Assembly (NCBI RefSeq): GCF_900111315.1
Contig: NZ_FOGU01000004.1
Location: 1-64,000, forward strand
Reading direction: 5' to 3'
Origin: Tranquillimonas rosea
GTDB taxonomy: Bacteria; Pseudomonadota; Alphaproteobacteria; Rhodobacterales; Rhodobacteraceae
Length of the DNA stretch: 64,000 bases
Shown: positions 8,346-17,600 of the stretch, piece by piece
How positions within the stretch are numbered: position 1 is the stretch's first letter
Layout of the letters: each line of letters opens with the position of its first letter
Notes under the pieces: generated by a model
Told to the model about the DNA's origin: nothing
Databases searched by the model: none
What the model saw: only the letters and a program-made list of their open reading frames with translations
Position numbers and translations under genes: made by a program

Positions 8346-9626
8346 TCAGGCTTGGCAAAATTGTTGAAATTCAACCAGCGCACCGGCTGGCAGTGTTTCT
8401 GCATCGGCCGGCAGGAACAACAAGCCGTCCGCCATCGGAAGATGCCCGACACGGGCCGAATGGGTGGCAGTGTCAAAACTCACGATCTCGCGGCCATGCG
8501 CATCGAACCCGGCAAGCATTGCGGGTCTGAGTTCGCAGCGCCCTGGTTTGCGATGGATTTCGCTCGCGGTAACGACGTTGCGACGCTCCAGGCTTCTCGG
8601 TCTCTCATCGCTCAGATTGCGGAGCAGCTCTACGCCGAACAATTGCCATGTGACGAAGGCCGAGAGCGGGTTGCCGGGCAAACCCAACCAGTGCGCTTTC
8701 CCGATGCGTCCGAATGATACCGGCTTTCCCGGTTTGATCGCTACGCCGCTAAACAGAAACTCGCCGCGCAGTGCCCCAACGGCCGGTTTCACGTGATCCT
8801 CTTCGCCGACTGAGATGCCGCCGGTGGTGATGACGAGGTCGGCTCTCGCCGCCATGTCGTCGAGTTGGCGGACAAGGCCGTAAAGGTCGTCATCGGCATG
8901 CTCGCACGCGACAATCTCCACTCCCATCGCCGTAAGGCTTGCCATCAGCATGGGCGTATTCACGTCCCAGATCTGAGCTGAGTCGAGTTCGCCTCCGGTG
9001 CGGCGTACTTCGTTGCCTGTTACGAGGAGCGCTACGCGAATCCGTCGTCGAGCACAAACGACATCAGACCCAGCTGAGGCACAGGCAGCAATTTGCCTCG
9101 GGCCCAGCCTTTCACCCTTGTCCAGAACGGTGGCGCCCCTGGCCATGTCGCTTCCAGCCCTGCGAATGTTCATGCCTGGCGAGGGAGGGCGTGACAGGTG
9201 AACAAAATTCCCATCGCGCGTAACACTCTCCTGCATCACGACAGCGTCTGAGCCTTCGGGGATTGGCGCACCCGTGAAGATGCGCGCAGCGGTCCTGCCC
9301 ACAAGCGACTCCGAAGGATGATCTCCGGCAGGCACACGCGCAACCACTGGCAATCTCCAAGGCCCGTTCCCTGTCAGAGCCGATGTCGCGACCGCATAAC
9401 CATCCATCGCTGCGTTGTCGAAGGAAGGTGCCATGCGTTGCGACCGGACCGGTTGAGCGAGTGTGCGGCCGAGAGCTCTCTCCAATGGAACAACTTCGGT
9501 CTCGCGAACCGGTGCAACATTCGCCGCAATCCGCGCAAGAGCTTCGGAAATGCTGATCAGGGAGGGTAAAATATCCTGACCGTCACAATCGCAGCCCGGT
9601 GCTGCGATAGCCTGATGAACTGTCAT
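8346..9626 (-). CDS. moeA: Molybdopterin molybdenumtransferase MoeA
   Basis: MoeA inserts molybdate into adenylylated molybdopterin, the last common step of molybdenum cofactor synthesis in the cytoplasm. The 426-residue protein shows SFDNAAMDGYA, the FTGAPIPEGSDAVV segment, the VTGNEVR and TTGGISVGEEDH motifs of the MoeA/MogA-like domain, the LPGNPLSA loop, and a C-terminal beta domain. I chose the ATG at 9626 because AGGAGG lies 7 bases upstream and it overlaps the carbonic anhydrase stop as ATGA; a longer frame from 9683 would intrude deep into that gene. Its place in the nar operon suggests a dedicated supply of cofactor for NarG when nitrate respiration is induced. Confidence 0.92.
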   Translation of the reverse strand: MTVHQAIAAPGCDCDGQDILPSLISISEALARIAANVAPVRETEVVPLERALGRTLAQPVRSQRMAPSFDNAAMDGYAVATSALTGNGPWRLPVVARVPAGDHPSESLVGRTAARIFTGAPIPEGSDAVVMQESVTRDGNFVHLSRPPSPGMNIRRAGSDMARGATVLDKGERLGPRQIAACASAGSDVVCARRRIRVALLVTGNEVRRTGGELDSAQIWDVNTPMLMASLTAMGVEIVACEHADDDLYGLVRQLDDMAARADLVITTGGISVGEEDHVKPAVGALRGEFLFSGVAIKPGKPVSFGRIGKAHWLGLPGNPLSAFVTWQLFGVELLRNLSDERPRSLERRNVVTASEIHRKPGRCELRPAMLAGFDAHGREIVSFDTATHSARVGHLPMADGLLFLPADAETLPAGALVEFQQFCQA

Positions 9627-10255
9627 TGTGTCGCCTCCTTGTGAGAGTGGCCAGTCTGAAACGGTCCGGGGCCGATGCTGCAATCGAGGTTACGCAAGCG
9701 ACCGTCCTTCAACCCGTAAATGAGGCCATGGACACGCAAGTCTGCGCCGCGCCGCCATGCCCTTTGAAGGATCGGCGTCTCGCAAACGCGCCGAACACCT
9801 TCGATCACGTTCAATTCGGCCAGGCGGTCACGCCGTGCTTCCATGTCGATCTCGCGTGCCAGATCGACGGTATAGTTGCGGGCCAGGCGGCGGATAGGCT
9901 CCAGCCAGTGATCGGCCAAGCCGTGCGGCAGGTCCTCGGTGGCGGCCTTCACCCCGCCACAGCCGTAGTGCCCACAGACGATGATCTCGCGCACCTTCAG
10001 GGCATCCACGGCGAATTCCAGCGCCGACAGCAGGTTCATGTCCGAAGAGTGGACAATATTTGCGACGTTTCGGTGGACGAAGACCTCGCCCGGTTCGAGG
10101 CCGGCAACCACGTTTGCCGGAACCCGGCTGTCCGAACAGCCGATCCAGAAGAACTCGGGCGCCTGAAGGGCCGCAAGACGCTTGAAATATTCAGGTTCCT
10201 CGGCGTGACGCTGGTCGGACCAAATCCGGTTGCGCTTCAGGAGATCATTCAGCAT
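9623..10255 (-). CDS. Beta-class carbonic anhydrase
   Basis: A 210-residue zinc enzyme interconverting CO2 and bicarbonate. The zinc ligands are visible as CSDSR (with the Asp-Arg dyad) near residue 40 and the HYGCGG motif near residue 96; FVHRNVAN also matches the family. The start overlaps the end of the hemerythrin-like gene by 11 bases and the stop overlaps the moeA start as ATGA, so translation of the three is coupled. Why a carbonic anhydrase sits between nar and moeA is unclear; pH or CO2 balance during anaerobic respiration is a possible link. Confidence 0.92.
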   Translation of the reverse strand: MLNDLLKRNRIWSDQRHAEEPEYFKRLAALQAPEFFWIGCSDSRVPANVVAGLEPGEVFVHRNVANIVHSSDMNLLSALEFAVDALKVREIIVCGHYGCGGVKAATEDLPHGLADHWLEPIRRLARNYTVDLAREIDMEARRDRLAELNVIEGVRRVCETPILQRAWRRGADLRVHGLIYGLKDGRLRNLDCSIGPGPFQTGHSHKEATQ

Positions 10256-10814
10256 CGCGTGTCTCCGCGATCTCGGACAGTTCGCGCCGAGACCGCATGT
10301 GTCTTGACAAGGTCTCCAGATCGGCCCGGGTCAGTCGAGCGCGAGCCAAGGGCAAGAGGATGGCTTTTTCGGCGACTATGTGCTGGCGGATATGGCCGGC
10401 GAAGTCGCGTAATCTCCCACGATCCTCTGCGGTCAGATTGGAACCGGTGTCGAGGCAGTCCAGCAGCATCACACGCACCTCGGGCAGAAGGCGAATTGCC
10501 TCCATCTGGTCCGTTTTGATCCGCAGCATGGCGTTTGAGATCGCATCCTCTTCAGTGCAACGCAGTTCAAGAAGTGGGAACAGGTCTTCAGCCTCGTCGC
10601 GCAGATGGACAGTCAAATCCTCATTTAGAAAGCGTAGAACGCTCAGGACAGATTGCTGGTCGAGCGCTTCCGCCACCGACAAACCATCGATGAGATCGCA
10701 AATATTGCGTTCGTGCAGGTGCTCTGCGCCTATCCAGTCCAGCGGATTGGCAAACAACTCCGGGCTCGGCTTTTGGTCCCCTCTCCCGCTCGGCTTAGGA
10801 TCTGTAAGTCCCAT
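10245..10814 (-). CDS. Hemerythrin HHE-domain protein
   Basis: The 189-residue protein has the four-helix HHE pattern of di-iron binding proteins: HLHERNICDLID near residue 33, EDLTVHLRDEAEDLFPLLE near 69, and FAGHIRQHIVAEKAILLPLA near 143, supplying the expected His and Glu ligands. Such proteins bind O2 or NO or help repair iron centres. In a nitrate reductase operon a role in NO/O2 sensing, or in protecting the Fe-S and molybdenum enzyme, is plausible. It overlaps the carbonic anhydrase gene by 11 bases and lies 21 bases after the isomerase gene. A cytoplasmic location is likely because no signal peptide is present. Confidence 0.85.
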   Translation of the reverse strand: MGLTDPKPSGRGDQKPSPELFANPLDWIGAEHLHERNICDLIDGLSVAEALDQQSVLSVLRFLNEDLTVHLRDEAEDLFPLLELRCTEEDAISNAMLRIKTDQMEAIRLLPEVRVMLLDCLDTGSNLTAEDRGRLRDFAGHIRQHIVAEKAILLPLARARLTRADLETLSRHMRSRRELSEIAETRDAE

Positions 10815-10835
10815 AACTGCCCCCTCTCGAGCGCT

Positions 10836-11630
10836 TCAGATCGGGTCGAGGCTGGCGCCGGTAATGTGGGCTGTCCGGGAAAGCATCTCTACGAAGTCCC
10901 GTGAAGCGCGTGTCCAGGCGGACTTCTCCAATGCCTGCGCAATCTTCGGTCGCACCGTGCCGTAGGGCAGCACCTGCCCCGGCGCGGTCGCGTTCAGGCG
11001 TATGATGTGCCAGCCGTGACGCGACAGCACGGGGACCTGCGTCGTGCCCTCTTCGGTCAGGGCGCGAAGCGCGGCCTCGAATTCCGGCACAGTGTCGCCG
11101 GGCCCGAGCTGACCCAGATGCCCGCCCGACGCCTTCGATCCGCAGTCGCTCTCGCGGGCGGCGGCCGCAAAGCCCTTGGCGTCGCCGTCGAGACGCGCCA
11201 GCAGCGCTTTGACCCGAGCCTCAGCTGCGGCGCGCGCCGCCTCGTCGCGCGGGTCGCAGGCACAGAGGATGTGCGACACGTCCCACAGCGGCGGCGAGCG
11301 GTAGCGGCCAGGATCCTTTGCCCATTCGGCGCGCACCGCTGCTTCGGTTACGGGCGCGATGGTAAGTGCCTCGTCCAGCAGGGCGCGGATCAGCGCCTCG
11401 TCCTCTGTCTCGGTCCGTCCGGGGGACAATTCCAGTGGGTCGGGCACCAGCCCCCGGGCCCTGGCCTCCTGCAAAAGTAGGGCGCGGATCGCCAGCGCTT
11501 GCGCGGCCTTGCGCCAGGCGATGCCGGGCTTGTCCTTCGGGCCGGTGTGGTTCTGGGCCTCGGCGGCAACGGCCGCCGAGGGGATGGTTTCGCCATTCAC
11601 GACAACATCGGGAAACAGGGCAACATTCAT
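10836..11630 (-). CDS. Parvulin-type peptidyl-prolyl isomerase in the nar operon
   Basis: The 264-residue protein has an N-terminal helical part and a C-terminal rotamase domain (about residues 115-225) with VSHILCA, SDCGSKASGGHLGQLGPG and HGWHIIRL motifs. It belongs to the NifM/PpiC-like cytoplasmic group, since no signal peptide is seen. The start at 11630 (MNVALFP) follows GGAG by about 8 bases; a much longer frame through narI is spurious. It lies 5 bases downstream of narI. A folding or maturation role for the nitrate reductase, in the way NifM serves the nitrogenase iron protein, is a reasonable inference. Confidence 0.85.
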   Translation of the reverse strand: MNVALFPDVVVNGETIPSAAVAAEAQNHTGPKDKPGIAWRKAAQALAIRALLLQEARARGLVPDPLELSPGRTETEDEALIRALLDEALTIAPVTEAAVRAEWAKDPGRYRSPPLWDVSHILCACDPRDEAARAAAEARVKALLARLDGDAKGFAAAARESDCGSKASGGHLGQLGPGDTVPEFEAALRALTEEGTTQVPVLSRHGWHIIRLNATAPGQVLPYGTVRPKIAQALEKSAWTRASRDFVEMLSRTAHITGASLDPI

Positions 11631-11635
11631 GGCGC

Positions 11636-12421
11636 TCACTCCGCGGGTGTGGTGGACGAGGGGCTTTGCGCGCCCTTGACCTTGTCGAAGGCGCGGCGGC
11701 GGTCCTCCAGTGGCCGTGTCCGCCGCGAGCGCACGATCTGATAGCCCGGCCGGGTCAGCATGTAGCGGAACGGCGCCGCAAAGCCGGACCAGATGTGCAC
11801 AAGGCGTGAGAATGGAAACAGGATCGTGATGACCAGTCCAAGGAAGATATGCACCTTGTAGAGCCAGTGCACGTTCACGACATTGGCCCAGGCGTTTAGG
11901 TTCCAGCTGACTACGCTTTGCGACCATTCCATGAACAGCACCATCGTGCCGCCATCCATGTGCTGTAGCGTCTGCGTGATGGTCAGCAGCCCTATCACGA
12001 GCTGTAGCCAGATCAGCGCCATTATGAGGATGTCCACGTTCGTGGATGTCGCGCGGATACGCGGATCGACCAGTCTGCGGTGCAGGAGCATCGTCGAGCC
12101 AATCAGCGCGGCGATGCCTGCCGGGCCGCCGATTATCACCGCCATCCACTGCTTCAGCCCATAGGGAATGCCGATTGAGTCGAGCACCCAGAGCGGTGTA
12201 AAAAGACCGATCAGGTGACCGAAAAACACCGTCAGGATGCCAACATGGAACAGGATCGATCCCCAGACGAGTTGCTTGCGCCGGAGAAGCTGGCTGGACG
12301 AGCTTTTCCAGGTGAAGGGATCGCGTTCGTAGCGCGCTATGGACCCCACGAGAAAGATGGTCAGCGCAACATAGGGCATGATCCCGAAGATGATGAAATT
12401 GATGTCGACGGTGCCGAACAT
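11636..12421 (-). CDS. narI: Respiratory nitrate reductase gamma subunit
   Basis: NarI is the membrane cytochrome b that takes electrons from quinol and passes them to NarH and NarG. The 261-residue protein has five hydrophobic segments, histidines suited to the two b haems (FHVGILTVFFGHLIG and WLYKVHIFLGLV), and a basic C-terminal tail facing the cytoplasm. It begins two bases after the narJ stop and is followed closely by the isomerase gene, in the standard GHJI order. The C-terminal tail of about 25 residues (RRTRPLEDRRRA and beyond) is somewhat extended. Confidence 0.95.
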   Translation of the reverse strand: MFGTVDINFIIFGIMPYVALTIFLVGSIARYERDPFTWKSSSSQLLRRKQLVWGSILFHVGILTVFFGHLIGLFTPLWVLDSIGIPYGLKQWMAVIIGGPAGIAALIGSTMLLHRRLVDPRIRATSTNVDILIMALIWLQLVIGLLTITQTLQHMDGGTMVLFMEWSQSVVSWNLNAWANVVNVHWLYKVHIFLGLVITILFPFSRLVHIWSGFAAPFRYMLTRPGYQIVRSRRTRPLEDRRRAFDKVKGAQSPSSTTPAE

Positions 12422-12422
12422 G

Positions 12423-13127
12423 TCACGCGCTCCTGTTCACGGATTTGGCGGCGGGACGGTCCATGTCCGCCAACATGTCGCGGACCTGCGGGCAGCCGGC
12501 GCTCGGATCGGGGCCGAAGGTGACTTCGGCTTCCTCCCAGACCGCATCCAGTGCTTCGAGGTCGGTGGGGTCGTCGTCGGGGACGGTGAGCATCTCGGCC
12601 ACCGCGTCGGCGTCCGCACGCGCACCCGAGAGCTGCACCAGGGCCGCACATGTGGCAGCGTAGGCGCTGGTCCGCCGCGTCAGCCTTGTGCCGAGCGCGT
12701 CGATGATATGCGCCGCGTCCGACAGGATCTCCTGCGCCTCGGGCCGCGACCGCGTTGATAGGAATTCCAGCAGAACCGGCAGGTGATCGGGCAGTTCGGT
12801 GGTGGCGGGCTCGAACCCGCCCTCGCGGTAGGTCTCGATCAGCGACACCATCGCCCCACCGCGCTCGCGGCTTTCGCCGTGGATATGCTCGAATAGGTTC
12901 AGCGACAGCGTGCGCGAGCGGTCGAACAGCATGACGTAGCTTTCCTGCACGTCGTAGAGATCACCGGTCCCCAGCTTTTCGGTCAGCGCCTGCAGCTCCG
13001 ACCGCGTTTCGGGCGCGAGCCGGACATCGGCGCCGAACACGGCCCCGATGTCCGGCATCGCCTGCTGCAGCTCGGCCGTCGGATAACTCAGAGTCAGCGA
13101 CAGTGCCTTGAGTGTGCGGTCGGTCAT
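12423..13127 (-). CDS. narJ: Nitrate reductase assembly chaperone NarJ
   Basis: A 234-residue cytoplasmic chaperone of the TorD/DmsD type that holds NarG until the molybdenum cofactor is in place and the complex docks on NarI. The N-terminal LSLTLSYPTAELQQAM and the central YVMLFDRSRTLSLNLFEHIHGESRERG are characteristic, the latter being the conserved NarJ core. The gene touches narH (overlap of one base, TGATG or similar) and narI follows at once. No metal site is expected or seen. Confidence 0.95.
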   Translation of the reverse strand: MTDRTLKALSLTLSYPTAELQQAMPDIGAVFGADVRLAPETRSELQALTEKLGTGDLYDVQESYVMLFDRSRTLSLNLFEHIHGESRERGGAMVSLIETYREGGFEPATTELPDHLPVLLEFLSTRSRPEAQEILSDAAHIIDALGTRLTRRTSAYAATCAALVQLSGARADADAVAEMLTVPDDDPTDLEALDAVWEEAEVTFGPDPSAGCPQVRDMLADMDRPAAKSVNRSA

Positions 13128-14653
13128 CAGAACGTCTCCTGCGGAAGGGCGAAGGGTTTCTTCTTGCCGCCGAACAGCGTGGTTTTGCCAACCTCGCCGG
13201 CGGAGCAGCCGTTGCCGTCGGTGAAGCCGCAGCCACCGCGGATGTCCGCGCCGTCCTCGGTCTGTTCGCGGTGCGCCGTGGGGATCGCGAAGCGGTCTTC
13301 GTAATCGGCAATTGCCATGATCTTGTACATGTCTTCGATCATCCGGCCGGACATGCCGACGCGGGCGGCGATCGCCTCGTCTCGCACGCCGTCCACCGAC
13401 AGCGCGCGCATGTAGAGCCGCATTGCGGACATACGCTCGAGTGCGTGCACGATAGGTTCTTCATCGCCTGCGGTCAGCATGTTGGCGAGGTATTGAACCG
13501 GAATGCGCAAGGACCGCACGTCGGGCATCTTGTCGCTCATGGCGATCTGGCCGGCCTGTGCGGCGTTCTGGATCGGCGACAGCGGCGGGATGTACCACAC
13601 CATCGGCAGCGTCCGGTATTCCGGGTGCAGCGGGAACGCGACCTTCCAGTCCATTGCCATCTTCCAGACCGGGCTGACCTTGGCGGCCTCGATCCAGTCC
13701 TCGGGGATGCCATCGCGGCGGGCGGCTTCGATCACCACGGGGTCGTTAGGGTCGAGGAACACGTCCATCTGCGCACCGTAAAGGTCGGTCTCGCGCTCCG
13801 CGCTGGCCGCTTCCTCGATCTTGTCGGCGTCATAGAGGATCACGCCCAGATAGCGGATGCGCCCGACGCAGGTTTCCGAACACACGGTCGGCTGGCCGGA
13901 CTCAATCCGTGGGTAGCAGAACGTGCATTTCTCGGATTTGCCGGTGTCCCAGTTGTAGTAGATTTTCTTGTAGGGGCAGCCCGAGATGCACATCCGCCAG
14001 CCGCGGCACTTTTCCTGGTCGATCAGGACGATACCGTCCTCCTCGCGCTTGTAGATCGCGCCCGAGGGACAGGAGGCGGAACAGGTCGGATTGAGGCAAT
14101 GCTCGCACAGACGCGGCAGATACATCATGAAGGTATTTTCATACTCTCCATAGATCTCCTTTTGAACGTTCTCGAAGTTGTAGTCCTGCGACCGTTTCGA
14201 GAATTCACCTCCCAGAATCTCTTCCCAGTTCGGGCCTTTCTCGATCTTCTCCATCCGCTCACCGGTGATCGCCGATCGTGGCCGTGCGGTGGGAAAATCA
14301 TCCATGTCGGGCGCGGATTTCAGGTGGTCGTAGTCGAAATCGAATGGCTCGTAGTAGTCGTCGATCTCGGGTAGGTCCGGGTTGGCGAAGATGTTCGCCA
14401 GGATCCGCCACTTGGCCCCCTGCTTTGGATGCAGTTTGCCCGACGACGAGCGAGCCCAGCCACCGTTCCATCGTTTCTGGTTTTCCCAGTCGGTGGGATA
14501 GCCGGTGCCGGGTTTGGTTTCGACGTTGTTAAACCACGCGTATTCGACGCCTTCGCGCGTCGTCCACACGTTCTTGCAGGTGACCGAGCAGGTGTGACAC
14601 CCGATGCACTTGTCGAGGTTCAGGACCTTGCCGATTTGCGCGCGAACTCTCAT
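13127..14653 (-). CDS. narH: Respiratory nitrate reductase beta subunit
   Basis: NarH (508 residues) carries three [4Fe-4S] clusters and one [3Fe-4S] cluster that wire NarI to NarG on the cytoplasmic face. The clusters are visible as CIGCHTCSVTCKNVW near residue 16, CEHCLNPTCSASCPSG near 184, and CRGWRMCISGCPYKK followed by CTFC near 217. The tryptophan in CRGW replaces a cysteine and makes the three-iron cluster, as in other NarH proteins. Its start overlaps the narG stop as ATGA. Confidence 0.97.
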   Translation of the reverse strand: MRVRAQIGKVLNLDKCIGCHTCSVTCKNVWTTREGVEYAWFNNVETKPGTGYPTDWENQKRWNGGWARSSSGKLHPKQGAKWRILANIFANPDLPEIDDYYEPFDFDYDHLKSAPDMDDFPTARPRSAITGERMEKIEKGPNWEEILGGEFSKRSQDYNFENVQKEIYGEYENTFMMYLPRLCEHCLNPTCSASCPSGAIYKREEDGIVLIDQEKCRGWRMCISGCPYKKIYYNWDTGKSEKCTFCYPRIESGQPTVCSETCVGRIRYLGVILYDADKIEEAASAERETDLYGAQMDVFLDPNDPVVIEAARRDGIPEDWIEAAKVSPVWKMAMDWKVAFPLHPEYRTLPMVWYIPPLSPIQNAAQAGQIAMSDKMPDVRSLRIPVQYLANMLTAGDEEPIVHALERMSAMRLYMRALSVDGVRDEAIAARVGMSGRMIEDMYKIMAIADYEDRFAIPTAHREQTEDGADIRGGCGFTDGNGCSAGEVGKTTLFGGKKKPFALPQETF

Positions 14654-17600
14654 TCCGCCGCCTCCACTTTTGGGGTTGCGGACCGGCTTGCAGGGGTATC
14701 GAGCCAGTCGATCTTCTTCATTTTCCGCACGATCACGAATTCGTCGCGATTGCTGCCCACGGTCCCGTAGTAGTTGAAGCCGTAGGACAGCTGCGCGTAA
14801 CCGCCGATCATGTGGGTGGGTTTCAGCGTCGCGCGGGTGACCGAATTGTGGATGCCACCGCGGTTGCCGGTCTTCTCGGACCCGGGCGTGTTCACGATCT
14901 TTTCCTGAGCGTGGTACATGAACAGCGTGCCCTGCTTGATCCGCTGACTCACCACCACGCGCGCGGTCAGCGCGCCGTTGACGTTGTACGCCTCGACCCA
15001 GTCGTTATCGACCAGCCCCGCCTTCTGCGCATCCACCTCGGACATCCATACGACCGGACCGCCCCTGTTCAGCGTCAACATCAGGAGGTTGTCGGTGTAG
15101 GTGCTGTGGATGCCCCACTTCTGGTGTGGCGTGATGAAGTTCAGAACTACGTGTGGGCTGCCCTCGGTCGCGTCATTGTTGACAGCTGCGGTGATCGTCT
15201 TGAGGTCCACCGGAGGGCGGTAGCTGACGAAACCCTCGCCAAAGGCCCGCATCCATTCATGATCTTGGTAGAGCTGCTGGCGGCCCGTCAGCGTGCGCCA
15301 CGGGATCAATTCGTGGACGTTGGTGTAGCCTGCATTGTAGCAGACCTCCTCGCTCTCGATCCCCGACCAGGTCGGCGACGAGATGATCTTCCGCGGTTGC
15401 GCCGCGATATCGCGGAAGCGGATCTTGGTATGGTGAGCACCCTCGGCGAGATGTGCGTGGTGCTGTCCGGTGGGCTTTTCCAGTTGCTCCCAAGCTTTTA
15501 CGGCCACCTCGCCGTTGGACTCCGGGGCGAGCATCAGGATCATCTCGGCCGCGTCGATTGCCGTCTCCAGCTTCGGCTGACCTTTCGAGACGCCCTCGTC
15601 CAGCACCACGCCATTCAGGTCGCGCAGGTGCTTTACCTCGGTCTTGGTGTCCCAGGTGATCCCCTTGCCGCCGTTGCCCAGCTTTTCCAGCAGCGGCCCG
15701 ACTGAGGTGAACTTCTTGTAGAGGTTCGGATAGTCACGCTCGACTGCGATGTAGTTCGGCGCGGTCTTGCCAGGGATCAGCTCACATTCGGCCTTCTTCC
15801 AGTCCTTCACGTGTGCCTGCGCCAGTTCGCCGGGCGTGTCGTGCAAGAGCGGAAGCTGGACGATGTCGGTCTCTACCCCCAACACCTCTGGCGCGACTTC
15901 CGAGAACTTGCGCGCAATCGACTTGAAGATCTCCCAGTCCGACCTGCTCTCGTAGGCTGGGTCCACCGCCGCCTGCAGCGGGTGTATGAACGGGTGCATG
16001 TCGGACGTATTGAGATCGTCCTTTTCGTACCAACTGGCTGTCGGCAGCACGATGTCGGAGTAGACGCATGTGGTGGACATCCGGAAGTCGATAGTCACCA
16101 AGAGGTCGAGTTTGCCTTTCGGCGCCTCGTCATGCCAAATGGCCTCCTTCGGCATCACACCGCCCTCCTCGCCCAGGTCCTTGCCCATGACGCCATGATC
16201 TGTGCCCAGCAGGTGCTTGAGGAAATACTCGTGTCCCTTGCCGGATGACCCCAGAAGGTTCGAGCGCCAGACGAACAGGTTGCGCGGCCAGTTCTCCGGG
16301 GCGTCCGGGTCTTCGCAGGACATCTGCAGGTCGCCGGATTTCAGCTGTTTGGCGACGAAATCTTTGACGTCCACGCCGGCCGCTTTTGCGGCTTTCGACA
16401 CCTCGAGCGGGTTTGTCTTCAATTGCGGTGCCGAGGGCAGCCATCCCATCCGCTCCGCGCGGATGTTGTAGTCGATCAGGCTGATGTCCCAGTCGCCTTC
16501 GGGCGCAGTTGGTGACAGGATTTCGCCCGCGCGGAGTGTCTCGTAGCGCCATTGGTCGGTGTGGGCATACCAGCAGGAGGTCGAATTCATGTGCCGGGGG
16601 GGGCGATTCCAATCCAGCGCGAAGGCCAGCGGCTGCCACCCGGTTTGAGGGCGCAACTTTTCCTGTCCGACATAGTGCGACCAGCCGCCACCCTCTTGGC
16701 CGATACATCCGCACATCACCAGCATGTTGATGATGCCGCGATAGTTCATGTCCATGTGGTACCAGTGGTTCAGACCGGCGCCGAGAATGACCATGGACTT
16801 GCCGTGAGTCCGCTCGGCATTGCCTGCGAACTCACGGGCTACCGCGATTATCTTCTCAGCAGCCACCCCGGTGATTTTTTCTGCCCACGCTGGAGTGTAT
16901 GGGCTATCGTCGTCGAAATTCTTCGACACCCAGTCACCGCCCAGACCGCGATCAAGACCGTAGTTCGCGCAGAACAAGTCGAATACGGTCGCGACAAGCA
17001 CTTCCTTGCCGTCGGCCAGCGTCACCCGGCGCGCGGGGATATTCCTGGTCAGGACGTCGGGGTGGTCGCATTTCACGAAATCGCCCGTGGCCGCGCCGCC
17101 AAAATAGGGGAAATCGACCCCCACGACCTCATCGTGGTCGCCATCCATGATCTGGGTCAGGCGCAGCCTGGCTTCGGCACCCTTTGCATGCTCTTCAAGG
17201 TTCCACTTGCCCTCTTCGCCCCAGCGGAACCCGATCGAGCCGTTCGGCGCCACGATCTTGCCCGACGCTTCGTCATACGCGACGGTCTTCCAGTCGGGAT
17301 TGTTGGTCTCGCCCAGCTTGCCGTCGAAGTCCTCCGCGCGCAGCATCCGGCCCGGAACCAGGTGCCCGTCCTTCTCGTCGAGCCGGACCAGAATCGGCAT
17401 GTCGGTGTATTTTCGGGCGTACTGTTCAAAATACTCGGCCTGACGGTCGAGGTGATATTCCCGGAGGATGACGTGGCCCATGGCCATCGCCAGCGCGGCA
17501 TCTGTGCCGGCCTGCGGGTTCAGCCAGATGTCACCGAACTTGGCGGCCTCGGAATAGTCCGGGCTGACCACGGCGGACTTGGTGCCGCGATAGCGCACCT

